NCBI GenBank assembly: GCA_003260025.2
Contig: QFZU02000072.1
Span: forward strand, 1 to 64,000
DNA from: Microbispora triticiradicis
GTDB taxonomy: Bacteria; Actinomycetota; Actinomycetes; Streptosporangiales; Streptosporangiaceae
Direction: 5' to 3'
Length of the DNA stretch: 64,000 nucleotides
The notes beneath the pieces were generated by a model. That model was not told where the DNA came from. It saw only the letters and a program-made list of their open reading frames with translations, and did no database searches. Shown here piece by piece: positions 7,812 to 15,500 of the stretch (position 1 is the first letter of the stretch; each line of letters begins with the position of its first letter). The translations under genes and the position numbers were made by a program.

Positions 7812-9077
7812 TCACTTAGATGGATCGACCAGTGCGCTCTTAAAACTGTCTTCGGTGCTGAGGGCTCGAAGCAATGGGCCGGCCAGACGTCGAGTCGCTG
7901 CCCGGGGAGCTTCGTTGAGCTCGGCCCAGGTGACGGTTGTGGCCTCCCGGTAATCGTCCTCGTCGTAGCGAGTCTGCGGGGTGAACAACCAGTTGTTCGT
8001 GTTCGGCGTGTAGGCGCGCAAGCCGTTCAGGCCGGTAGCGCCGAGGGCCAGAGCCCAGTTCCCGAAGTAACCTGCCTGCTCGGCGGCAGCGCGGATCAGG
8101 GAGAGGAACCTGCGGGTGTGGCTGACGGCTCCCGAGATCAGGATCACTTGCTCACCCCCGTCGCGATCGAGATCGGAGAACCTACTGGTGAACAACCGCA
8201 GCCCGCCGTCCTCATGAACCTGCAGCTCGAAGGCATCCTCGGGGTACATCTCGCTGGGCGTGAAGATGCGGCCCTCGCCGAGGTTGCGGGTGGCCCTGGC
8301 GGCACCGCGGCCGCGGCGAAAGCCGTTACTGGCATCATCCAGAGATGGGCTGGGGTCGGGAACGTCTTGGAGCGCGTCGTTCACCTCAGGCGTATAAGCG
8401 TGCCTGATGAAGGTGGCAAGCTTGGAGTTCCAGTCGGGCCCGCTTGCCAGCTCGAAGAGCATGTCGCGGCGGCCTGCCAGGGGCTGGGCGACCAGGAACA
8501 GGTGTGCCTGTTGCCGACGCTCGAGGGGGATGGGGTCACGGTCGATCTCCCGCTGGAGCAGGTCAAGCGCGTCACGTTCGGCCGAGCGGCGGCGTTCGTG
8601 CAGACGGAGGACCTCAGCGTCGGAAAGGATGATCTTGGTTTTGTCGCCCCGGCCGTAGTACTTCCCCTCGACCATGTGCGGCGCGGCGGGGCTGGCCGGG
8701 ATGTGGACGACGAGGTAGCCCTGGGTCGGGTCGGCTTCGCTGGGAATCGCTTCCGTGAGGATGGTGAGGGGCGGGTCGGGAATGCTGCGAGCGATCTGCT
8801 CCATTTTTTCCGCCAGCCCGTTGAGGGGCTGAGCTGCGAGGCTGAAGACGCAGTTCTGCTTGTCTTCGCTAACCCCGATGATCAGTGTGCCGCCGTCGAT
8901 GGCGAAGGAGGCCATGTCACGGGCGGCTTCCCTGTTGGTGCCCTTGGTGTCCGGGACCTCCTTCAGGTCAAGGTGGTGGGATTCCTCGATCAGGCCCTTG
9001 TCGATGGCCTGCTGAAGGTCGGTCTCACTGGTGGGGATCCAGCGGGGATTGTCCGCGGACAGGTAGATCGGCGTCAT
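7812..9077 (-). CDS. AlbA_2 (Schlafen-type) putative DNA-binding protein
   Basis: Residues about 20-165 of this 421-residue protein match the AlbA_2 domain: HHLDLKEVPDTKG (the E-x-x-x-x-[ED]-x-K core), then GGTLIIGVSEDKQ, and later YLVVHIPASPAAPHMVEGKYYGR. The C-terminal 250 residues are a mixed alpha/beta region I do not recognise. AlbA_2/Schlafen domains bind nucleic acid and occur in regulators and in phage-defence or tRNA-cleaving proteins; this one lacks the winged-helix tail usual in ATP-dependent HTH homologues. It is a single gene beside phage and integrative-element relics, with an inverted repeat upstream. A defence role is possible but not shown. Confidence 0.75.
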   Translation of the reverse strand: MTPIYLSADNPRWIPTSETDLQQAIDKGLIEESHHLDLKEVPDTKGTNREAARDMASFAIDGGTLIIGVSEDKQNCVFSLAAQPLNGLAEKMEQIARSIPDPPLTILTEAIPSEADPTQGYLVVHIPASPAAPHMVEGKYYGRGDKTKIILSDAEVLRLHERRRSAERDALDLLQREIDRDPIPLERRQQAHLFLVAQPLAGRRDMLFELASGPDWNSKLATFIRHAYTPEVNDALQDVPDPSPSLDDASNGFRRGRGAARATRNLGEGRIFTPSEMYPEDAFELQVHEDGGLRLFTSRFSDLDRDGGEQVILISGAVSHTRRFLSLIRAAAEQAGYFGNWALALGATGLNGLRAYTPNTNNWLFTPQTRYDEDDYREATTVTWAELNEAPRAATRRLAGPLLRALSTEDSFKSALVDPSK

Positions 9078-9120
9078 CGGCGGTCTTCCCGGTCTAGGTG
9101 TTGGTCTTTAAGCGAAAGTA

Positions 9121-9140
9121 TGACCAAATTTAGTCGGTCA
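9121..9140. promoter_or_regulatory. Inverted repeat upstream of AlbA_2 gene
   Basis: TGACC at 9121-9125 and GGTCA at 9136-9140 form an inverted repeat with a 10-base AT-rich spacer, about 45-65 bases upstream of the ATG at 9077. It could be an operator or part of the promoter. Confidence 0.35.
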
Positions 9141-9274
9141 CACTGTGCGGGGATCACGGGCAGCGTTCCGGGAGAGTGGCCATGCGTGCACGACCTGATG
9201 GTGGAGACGATCGCCTTGCCGATCGCGTCGCGGGGTGTCGGCTCGTCCTGCAGGTGAGCCGGTGGGCCGGGGCG

Positions 9275-9868
9275 TCAAGACCCTTCGGGCGAGGGCGTGG
9301 GCAGGCGGCGGACGGTGACCGCGATGGTTCGCGCCCTGCCGTACGGCGGGATGTCGGTCCGGACGACCTCGCGGGCGATCACCCGCAGGTCGACGTAGGA
9401 GGCGGCGATGGTGCCGAGCAGCTCGATCTCGTCCAGCTCGCTGTAGGACTCGCGCAGGCTCGGCACGTCGATCCGTGCCCCGGTGTCGCCGAGGGTGGGC
9501 TTGGTCAGGGCGATCTCGCGGATGCCCAGGGTCACCCGGGACCGGAGCGAAGAGGTCCCTTCGTAGCCGTCGCCGCGGACGTAGGCGTAGGCGCGGACGT
9601 TGTAGGTGACGTCGTAGGCGTCGCCCTCGGGGATGGACTCGACCATGGTGAGGGCCGGTGTCTCGCGCCCGACGACCATGATCCACGGCCAGTCCTCCAC
9701 CGGGAGCTGGGCGGCGTCGAGCGCGAACCACGAGATCAGCTGCGGCATTGGGTTGGCGCCGGCCGGAGTGCAGGGGCCGAGCTCGTCTTCGAGCATTTGC
9801 AGCCGGGGGGGCAAGTGCTCGGCGAGGTGGTCGCTAACGGCGCGGGAGGCGCTTTCGAGGCCGATCAC
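9275..9868 (-). CDS. Phage tail-completion-like protein
   Basis: This 197-residue protein resembles small structural proteins encoded after the head-tail connector genes of actinobacterial siphophages: an alpha N-terminus (SASRAVSDHLAEHLPPRLQM), a WPWIMVVGRET strand, and a beta-rich core with YDVTYNVRAYAYVRGDGYE ending in a long strand before the Pro-rich tail. The best guess is a tail terminator or minor tail protein. The likely GTG start at 9868 overlaps the end of the upstream gene by 35 bases. It is the last gene of a leftward cassette (11571 to 9275) that lacks capsid, portal, terminase and tape-measure genes, so it is probably a relic. Confidence 0.6.
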   Translation of the reverse strand: MIGLESASRAVSDHLAEHLPPRLQMLEDELGPCTPAGANPMPQLISWFALDAAQLPVEDWPWIMVVGRETPALTMVESIPEGDAYDVTYNVRAYAYVRGDGYEGTSSLRSRVTLGIREIALTKPTLGDTGARIDVPSLRESYSELDEIELLGTIAASYVDLRVIAREVVRTDIPPYGRARTIAVTVRRLPTPSPEGS

Positions 9869-10202
9869 CGCGGCCGCCCGGGCCGGTGCACGGCCGCGCC
9901 GGCGGGTATGGACGGGCGGCGCGACGGCGGTGGAGGGCCAGGGCGGTGAGGAGCACGGCGCAGGTCAAGGCGCGGGCCGCGTGGTCGGTGACCGCCGGGA
10001 GGTCCCCGGCGGTGGCGGAGGTGTGGGCCGCGAGCAGGGACCAGCCGCACCCGGCCAGCAGCACCAGCCGGGCCAGGCCCCGCGCCGTGGCCGCGGCGGC
10101 GTGCCGGGCTCGCGCCGGAGAGGCGGGGGCAGGCCTGCGGGAGCAGATCGTACGCGTCCGGTCATGCAGGAAATCGGGATTGTCCAGCAGGTCGACGGGC
10201 AC
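9834..10202 (-). CDS. Small membrane protein of the prophage cassette
   Basis: This 122-residue protein has two predicted transmembrane helices (about residues 42-60, LARLVLLAGCGWSLLAA, and about 73-92, RALTCAVLLTALALH) between Arg-rich ends. It starts at GTG 10202, three bases after the stop of the virion morphogenesis gene, and its end overlaps the next gene. No family is recognised. The Arg-rich tail after the second helix could be a poorly constrained or non-coding end. Its place between structural genes suggests a phage accessory gene. Confidence 0.5.
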   Translation of the reverse strand: MPVDLLDNPDFLHDRTRTICSRRPAPASPARARHAAAATARGLARLVLLAGCGWSLLAAHTSATAGDLPAVTDHAARALTCAVLLTALALHRRRAARPYPPARPCTGPGGRGDRPRKRLPRR

Positions 10203-10205
10203 GGG

Positions 10206-10673
10206 TCACTCGCCTTCGATCTGGTCGGGATTGTTGACCAGGTACTTCTGGATGTACCTGATCCAGCGTCGTTTGTCGGCCTCGGTCAGGGCGATCGGGG
10301 GCCGCGCAGGCAGCCGCTCGCCGCCGTGCTGGTGGTACTGGGCGTAAGGGACTGCGGTGCCGAGGATCACCTGGTCGGGCTCGACGATGCGGATCTCCGG
10401 GCCGCGGGTGAGGGACTCGACCAGGTCGCTCTCCCGCTGGAGGATCAGCTTGCCGGGGTAGTGCTTGGCCTTCCACGCGGCGTAGTTCGGGGACAGGGGC
10501 ACCCACCCGCCGGAGGCGTGACCGCCCTGGGTGGCGAACTGCTTTTCCTCGATCCTGAGGAAGTCGTCGGCGATCTGCTCGAACGCGGGGCTCGCATCGC
10601 GGACGCGGCCTTGGAACCGTACGAGCTTCCGGTCGACGGTCCGGTCGCCGAAGAAGTCCATGGTGAACCGCAC
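10206..10673 (-). CDS. Phage virion morphogenesis / tail completion protein
   Basis: This 155-residue protein matches the phage virion morphogenesis (head-tail joining, gpS/gp10-like) family: a helical region RDASPAFEQIADDFLRIEEKQF, then GGWVPLSPNYAAWKAKHYPG, a residue pattern like LILQRESDLVESLT, then VPYAQYHQHGGERLPARPPI and a C-terminal helix. The aromatic W-x-P-L and the Y-H-Q-x-G sequence before P-A-R-P are hallmarks of this group, which helps finish the head-tail connection. GTG at 10673 is preceded at some distance by GGAAGGGGG; the internal ATG at 10661 is an alternative. It lies between the connector gene and a membrane protein gene, in normal phage order. Confidence 0.75.
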   Translation of the reverse strand: MRFTMDFFGDRTVDRKLVRFQGRVRDASPAFEQIADDFLRIEEKQFATQGGHASGGWVPLSPNYAAWKAKHYPGKLILQRESDLVESLTRGPEIRIVEPDQVILGTAVPYAQYHQHGGERLPARPPIALTEADKRRWIRYIQKYLVNNPDQIEGE

Positions 10674-10698
10674 CCGCGCCGCCCCCTTCCGTGGTCGC

Positions 10699-10713
10699 TA
10701 TTCCGGTGGAATA
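10699..10713. promoter_or_regulatory. Palindrome in prophage cassette
   Basis: TATTCCGGTGGAATA, with 6-base arms around GGT, lies in the 44-base gap between two prophage genes. The core ATTCC-N3-GGAAT matches the palindrome at 1427-1445, suggesting the same protein might bind both. Confidence 0.35.
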
Positions 10714-10717
10714 CCGC

Positions 10718-11170
10718 TTACCAGGTGGTCCGGTCGGTGATCCGCGGCGGGGGGAACGCCCAGGCGGCGCTCCCGGGCGGTCCGCCGGAGCCCTGCCCGG
10801 TGTCGATGACGTCGCGGACCCAGGCGGTGAGCTGGTTCAGCCCGGCGGTGTATCGCTCCCAGTACACCTCGCCGAGGCGGGCCCGGCCGGCGGCCCGCTC
10901 GGGGTGGGAGGCGTCGGCGAGGAACGACGCGGCGTACAGGTGGACCAGGCCCCGGGCTTGGGCCTCGATCTGGACGGTCGTGGCCGGCGCGAGAGCGGCG
11001 TAGCCGCGGATCCTCCCGGCGACTTGCGCCGCCCCCTCGGTGATCCACTGGGTGAGGGTGTCGTCGGTGATCCGCGGCGCCCGCGACCCGAGCCGTGTCG
11101 CCTCGGCGGCGACGTCGAGCACGAGGGCGCGCACCCCCTCAGGGGTGGCGCCCCACGGCGGATCAGCCAC
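10718..11170 (-). CDS. Phage gp6-like head-tail connector protein
   Basis: This 150-residue, mostly helical protein starts at GTG 11170, with GGGGAGG 6 bases upstream; the longer open frame upstream is non-coding in character. It has the layout of gp6/gp15-like connectors: an Asp-Asp-Thr-Leu-Thr helix, then VAGRIRGYAALAPATTVQIEAQARGLVHLYAASFLADA and a C-terminal helix around RLGEVYWERYTAGLNQLTAW. Such proteins form a ring between the portal and tail. It is encoded 17 bases after the preceding gene. No portal or capsid gene is present upstream, so the cassette is incomplete. Confidence 0.65.
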   Translation of the reverse strand: MADPPWGATPEGVRALVLDVAAEATRLGSRAPRITDDTLTQWITEGAAQVAGRIRGYAALAPATTVQIEAQARGLVHLYAASFLADASHPERAAGRARLGEVYWERYTAGLNQLTAWVRDVIDTGQGSGGPPGSAAWAFPPPRITDRTTW

Positions 11171-11187
11171 AGCCCGCCTCCCCGCGC

Positions 11188-11571
11188 CTAGTGCTGCTCG
11201 ATGTCCGGCTCGATGCCGGTCGCCTGCAGCACCGTCGCCCGCGGCTTGGCCCGGCGGCGCTCGGCCTCCCACACCCGCCGCGCCTCGTCGGGGTGCTGCA
11301 CGAGGTAGGCGGTGATCTCCTCGACCTTCATGTGGGCGAGCTCCTCGTCGGAGACGAGGCCGGTGTCGGCGGCAACCGCGGCCGCCGCCTCCTCCGCGTC
11401 CTCGACGGGGGCGAGGATTCCCGCCTCCAGGCCGCGCACCGCGTCGACCTCGCCGAGCGTGAGCACGTCACCCGGGTGGGCGGTGTGGTGGAGCGGCTGC
11501 CAGTTGCCGGTCCCGTCCTTGTGCCTGGTGATCCAGCAGAAGACGCCCCGGATGACGGTGTAGTTCCGCAT
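11188..11571 (-). CDS. Prophage cassette leader protein, function unknown
   Basis: The ATG at 11571 has GGAG 7 bases upstream and gives a 127-residue protein. The N-terminal half is a beta-type segment (MRNYTVIRGVFCWI, then WQPLHHTAHPGDVLTLGEVDA) like the short SH3-like proteins found after the major capsid gene in actinophages. The C-terminal half is an acidic helix with HMKVEEITAYLVQHPDEA, reminiscent of Rho-N/SAP-like modules of phage proteins. It is first in the surviving leftward cassette. A head-decoration or connector-associated role is a guess from position. Confidence 0.55.
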   Translation of the reverse strand: MRNYTVIRGVFCWITRHKDGTGNWQPLHHTAHPGDVLTLGEVDAVRGLEAGILAPVEDAEEAAAAVAADTGLVSDEELAHMKVEEITAYLVQHPDEARRVWEAERRRAKPRATVLQATGIEPDIEQH

Positions 11572-11806
11572 GCTCGTCTCCGTGATGGCCGTCAAGATCA
11601 ACTGGAAACTGACCGTCGGCGCTGCGGAGAAGACCACCTTGACCACCACCGCACAGGAATGCCCCAACACTCCCCTGCCCGACCTGGCCGATCCGTCCTG
11701 ATCGGCCTCTCCCAGCCTGTGCCGCTGCCGGCCCGCCGTGTCCAATCGTCTGCTACCCGGCAGCGACGAACTGCTCAAGGGGCGGCGGTTCCAGCGGGGA
11801 AGGCGG

Positions 11807-12471
11807 TCACAGGGTGCGCGGGACCTGGATAGCGGGTCGGAGGCGGGACATCAGCCCGGCCAGCTCGCTCACTGTCATGCCCGGCGCCTCCAGTTCCGCC
11901 CCGGACCACCGGTCGAAGAAAATACACACCGCCCCCGGTCGTCGATGTAGGTCTTCGGCTCTATGAACCGGATTGGGTAGCAGGCCGCCGCTCCGCCGAG
12001 CGGGGTGGTTGGCATCGCCACGATTCCGTCGGGGCACTCGTCGACGACTTGGGTGCGGGACCTTGTCGTGACCGTCCTACTGCCGGACCGCCGCAGTTTC
12101 TCGTTGAGCGAGGCGCCCGGATCTGGGTGTTCTACGTAAAGCGGCCACACCTGGACCCTTTTCCCGCCGGGCGTCTTGTAGATCGCGACAATGACGGGCT
12201 CCTTGCCCGGGCTAGGGGTGGCACGGCGCATCTCCGCCGCTGTACGCGGCAAATCGACGTAGGTGTAGGTGCGGGCGGCGGTCGGCGGCCAGGTGCCCTC
12301 GGGCGGCGACACACACGGCAGGGACGCCTTCACTGCGGCCACCAGGAGCATGCCCGCCACCAGGCAGACCGGCAGCAGGCCGGCCAGCAAAGCCAGCGCG
12401 ATCTGCCGCCGGGTCTGTTTGCCGGGCTTGGCGTCGCTGGATCCTTCGGAGCCGTCGCGTCTGCTGTTCAT
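11807..12471 (-). pseudogene. Membrane-anchored protein, frameshifted near its 3' end
   Basis: From ATG 12471 the protein has a short cytoplasmic N-terminus, one transmembrane helix (about residues 24-47) and an extracellular domain with strands such as TAARTYTYVDLPRTAAEMRR and VIVAIYKTPGGKRVQVWPLY. The frame ends at 11875 in Arg-rich sequence, but just before that, another frame continues as AVCIFFDRWSGAELEAPGM to a stop at 11807. Adding one G to the run of five G (plus-strand C at 11932-11936) joins both into about 221 residues. Family unknown. The shift lies in a homopolymer, so a sequencing error is as likely as real decay. Confidence 0.6.
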
Positions 12472-12608
12472 GTCCGCAGGGTGAGTTCCGCCTCTTGGAG
12501 ATCACTTGCGCTTGGACGCACTCCCTGATCGGCAGGCGCTCGACACCCAACACTTGTTGTGACCTAATGATTACACACAGTGTTGTCGTTGTTCCGGGAA
12601 GAGGATCC

Positions 12609-12953
12609 ATGCGTCTGCGCTCTGCCGTGGCCGTCGCCAGCGGCGCCCTCATGCTGGTTCTGGCGGTTCCCGGCTCCGCATCGGCCGCCACAGGCCAGTT
12701 CCGTTACTCCTACAAGACCGCCGACGGGTACGAGGCCGTTGGCTTCTTCAACAACCCCGAGAGCGGGAGATGTATCGACATCCAGAGGGCCGGCTCTGAC
12801 GGCACGTCGGCCGCCTACGCGCCGAAGAACCTGACCGACTCAACGGCCACGGTCTTCCTCGAGGCCGGCTGCATGGGAGATGTCTTCTACAGCCTGCGCC
12901 CCGGCGCAGGTGCTTCAGAGCGCCTGCTGGTGCGCTCCGTCGTCTTCTCCTGA
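12609..12953 (+). CDS. Small secreted protein, function unknown
   Basis: This 114-residue protein has a classical signal peptide (MRLRSAVAVASGALMLVLAV, cleavage likely after ASA near residue 27), leaving a mature protein of about 87 residues. The mature part has two cysteines (CIDIQRAG and EAGCMGD) that could form a disulfide, and is rich in Gly, Ser and Tyr. A GGAAGAGG site precedes the ATG. I recognise no family. The layout recalls small secreted beta proteins of actinomycetes that bind glycans or inhibit enzymes, but nothing here proves it. It stands alone between a frameshifted gene and a recombinase fragment. Confidence 0.7.
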   Translation: MRLRSAVAVASGALMLVLAVPGSASAATGQFRYSYKTADGYEAVGFFNNPESGRCIDIQRAGSDGTSAAYAPKNLTDSTATVFLEAGCMGDVFYSLRPGAGASERLLVRSVVFS

Positions 12954-13033
12954 AGCGCGGATCGGGCGCCCCGGCCATGACGACCCCCGCGGAGCGGCTG
13001 GTGTGGCCGTTCCGGTCCGCACCGACAGGCTGG

Positions 13034-13297
13034 TCAGCCCTCGACCGACGCCGCGGTGGCGTCGTGCTCGCGGAGCATGCGCAAGACGGTGGCCGGGAAC
13101 GGGTGCCGGCCCTTCTTCTTGCCCTTGGTGATGACAAGCCGGCTGGCGATGTCACGCAGGCTGAGGTTCTGCTCGCGCAGGTGAAGGGCCATGGAGAGCA
13201 TGGCGTCGTCGGTGACGGCGGAGCCGCCGATGGTCTTGCCGCGGCTGCGCGCGGACTCGCGGCCTTCCAGGGTGCGGTCACGGATGTACTCGCGTTC
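13034..13297 (-). pseudogene. C-terminal fragment of a serine recombinase/resolvase
   Basis: This frame of about 87 codons has no usable start but reads EYIRDRTLEGRESARSRGKT followed by IGGSAVTDDAMLSMALHLRE, then QNLSLRDIASRLVITKGKKKG, ending PATVLRMLREHDATAASVEG and TGA. This is the end of the resolvase catalytic domain (the E-x-x-x-E-R-T/R-x-x-G helix) plus the DNA-binding helix-turn-helix. The N-terminal catalytic Ser part is missing, so the fragment is inactive. It marks another lost mobile element. Confidence 0.75.
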
Positions 13298-13391
13298 CCC
13301 GGAACACCGAGGTCAGGCACACGTTTCCGTTCTTCCACACCCCGAAGGCCGGCTCAGCAGGCGTCTCCCACGCACCGTGAAAGGAACAGCA

Positions 13392-14612
13392 GTGAGCGCT
13401 ACCGTCCCGCAGCATCCCCGCAGCGTTCCCGCCGTCCCCCGCCGCCCCCGCCACATGCGCCGTGCCGGGCGTGCCGGTCGGGTTCTGGCAATCCTGGCGC
13501 TGAGCGCCACGGCCCTGGCCGTTCCCGCACCCGCCCAGGCAGCCGAGCAGGTGGCGGTGTCCTTGGGGGACAGCTTCATCTCCGGCGAGGCAGGCCGGTG
13601 GTGGGGCAACAGTACGGTGTCCGCCGCTGCGGGCTGCACCCGCGGCGGAACCGACCGGGCCGCTTATCGCAAGCTGTTGATCTGTTACTACGACCCCCAG
13701 CGGGTGTATGACGGCACGGCCGTGCACGGAGAGGGCACCGGATGTCACCGCTCCGACGTGGCCGAGATCACCGGGCTGGGCCAGGCCGGGCTCACCCCGG
13801 TCAACCTGGCCTGTTCAGGGGCGGAGACCCGGCACGTCATCAACGAGGCGTTCAAGGAGAACACCGCCTCCCAAGCCGAGCTGCTTGCGCAGGTTGCCGC
13901 CACCCAGCAGGTCAAGGTGGTCGTGCTGTCGATCGGCGGCAACGACCTGAACTTGTCCGGGATGCTGCGCCGCTGCGCCGCGATGTACATGGCGGGCGAC
14001 AGGCGCTCCTGCGCCTCAACGGGCGAGGGCGACCGGTTTCTCGCTGCGCTACCGGCGGTGGAGCAGCAGGTGACCCTGGCGGTTCAGAAGATCCGCCGAG
14101 TGATGAGCCAGGCGTCGGCCCGTTCCGCCGGATACCGGCTGATCCTGCAGTCCTATCCCTCTCCGCTGCCCTCCTCGGCCCGGGTGCGCTACGGCGAGGG
14201 CGGCGGCGGCAAGGCCACCAAGCGTACGCTCGTGGGCGGGTGCCCGCTGTGGGACACCGACTTCGACCTGATGCACGACACCCTCGCACCCGCGATCGAC
14301 GCCATGCTGCGACGGGTCGCCACCGCGACCGGTGCGGAGTTCCTGAGCATGCTGAGCGCCGTAGAGGGCCACGCGTTGTGCGAGCAGGGCACAAGCCAAG
14401 CCGGCCCGCTGGACGACGCCGCCGGACTCGGCGACACGATGGAATGGGTACGGTACGGCACCGCCGGCGCGAAGATCAGCCAGGGACACCAGCAGGAGGC
14501 CATGCACCCCAACGCGTTCGGCCAGCAGGCGCTCGGCCGCTGCCTGCTGGCCCTCTACCGCGATCCCGGCACCCAGCCCTGCAACGCGGGCATGCCCAGG
14601 AGTCAGACCTGA
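13392..14612 (+). CDS. Secreted SGNH/GDSL-family hydrolase
   Basis: GTG 13392 follows GAAAGGAA; the open frame extends further left but that part is non-coding. The 406-residue product has a long basic N-terminus and signal peptide (hydrophobic stretch about residues 32-50, cleavage after AQA). The SGNH domain begins soon after: block I VAVSLGDSFISGEAG with the catalytic Ser, then NLACSGAETRH (block II Gly region), VVLSIGGNDLNLSG (block III) and MHPNAFGQQALG (block V His). Cys residues are frequent, as expected for an exported protein. It is an esterase/lipase-type enzyme of unknown substrate and has a different layout from the first SGNH gene at 2568-4433. Confidence 0.87.
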   Translation: MSATVPQHPRSVPAVPRRPRHMRRAGRAGRVLAILALSATALAVPAPAQAAEQVAVSLGDSFISGEAGRWWGNSTVSAAAGCTRGGTDRAAYRKLLICYYDPQRVYDGTAVHGEGTGCHRSDVAEITGLGQAGLTPVNLACSGAETRHVINEAFKENTASQAELLAQVAATQQVKVVVLSIGGNDLNLSGMLRRCAAMYMAGDRRSCASTGEGDRFLAALPAVEQQVTLAVQKIRRVMSQASARSAGYRLILQSYPSPLPSSARVRYGEGGGGKATKRTLVGGCPLWDTDFDLMHDTLAPAIDAMLRRVATATGAEFLSMLSAVEGHALCEQGTSQAGPLDDAAGLGDTMEWVRYGTAGAKISQGHQQEAMHPNAFGQQALGRCLLALYRDPGTQPCNAGMPRSQT

Positions 14613-15022
14613 TCCATTGCACAGCCCGCACATAGTCCTCGACGGCACCATCATCGAACTCACCCGGCGGCCAGCGCTGCACGCGCCTCCATCCCAGGGG
14701 CCGTGCGCCTTACCGGGGGCGGTCGCGTCACCGGCCTCGAGCGGGCCCAACGCGTGGGCGACTCTTCAACGTACACGTCTTCGTACTACGCGCTTTGTTG
14801 GTGCGTCTGGCGAACGTCGGCGTTCCTGCCGGGCGCACCGCAACGAGAACAGCCCCCGCACCTAGGGCGCGTATCGAAAGCGCCGGTCACAATCACCCGT
14901 TGCTCTGAGGCAGGGGTAAACCGCTACTTCAGCGGTGGATGTGGCGGGTACGGTGTGGCTGTGGCCGGTGATCGCGTGCAGCGGCGGCTTACGGAGACAG
15001 GCGCGCGGACACGAAGGAGCGA
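14613..15022. other. Intergenic region, no gene seen
   Basis: About 410 bases with only short, poorly biased open frames. The stretch around 14760-14800 is locally AT-richer and may include a promoter for the VOC gene. No repeat or RNA gene was recognised. Confidence 0.4.
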
Positions 15023-15388
15023 ATGGTGCCAGGCGCTGTACTGCGAGGGGTGACTTTGGACTGTGCCGACCCGCAGGTGCTGGCGGGCTTCTACGGTGCA
15101 CTGACCGGGATGCGCGAGCTCTTCAGTACGGACGAGTTCGTCGCTCTGACGGACGACTCCGGCTGTGATCTGGGATTCCAGAGGGTTGACGGATACCGGG
15201 CTCCGCAGTGGCCGGGTCAGGACGTGCCACAACAGTTCCACCTGGATTTCCGCGCTGACGACCTCGATGCGATGGAAGAGCTGGCGCTGGAACTCGGCGC
15301 GGCCAAACCGGCCCATCAGCCCGGCGACGGACGCTGGCGGGTACTCCTGGATCCGGCTGGCCACCCCTTCTGCCTGACGTCTACCTGA
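15023..15388 (+). CDS. VOC (glyoxalase-like) family protein
   Basis: This 121-residue protein starts at ATG 15023 after GAAGGAG. It shows the paired beta-alpha-beta-beta-beta units of the vicinal oxygen chelate fold: VLRGVTLDCADPQVLAGFYG at the N-terminus, a central QQFHLDFRADDLDAMEELA with a metal-ligand-type His, and the closing WRVLLDPAGHPFCL. It matches the glyoxalase-like group common in actinobacteria (PF18029 type). Members include dioxygenases, isomerases and resistance proteins, so the reaction cannot be assigned. It is monocistronic. Confidence 0.85.
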   Translation: MVPGAVLRGVTLDCADPQVLAGFYGALTGMRELFSTDEFVALTDDSGCDLGFQRVDGYRAPQWPGQDVPQQFHLDFRADDLDAMEELALELGAAKPAHQPGDGRWRVLLDPAGHPFCLTST

Positions 15389-15500
15389 CATCCCCGGCGT
15401 TGACAGGTATCCCCCGTCAGACGCCGTAGCGCTCAGGCGTGGTCGGGCGGTTCATCAGCTGCTGGCCGCCTCGGAGAGCGCATGGCGTCGGCTGTGCTGG

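Noticed and set aside
11582-11703. Short plus-strand frame MAVKINWKLTVGAAEKTTLT... upstream of the prophage cassette
   Set aside because: It has only about 38 codons, no clear ribosome-binding site and no known family. It could be coding but cannot be supported.
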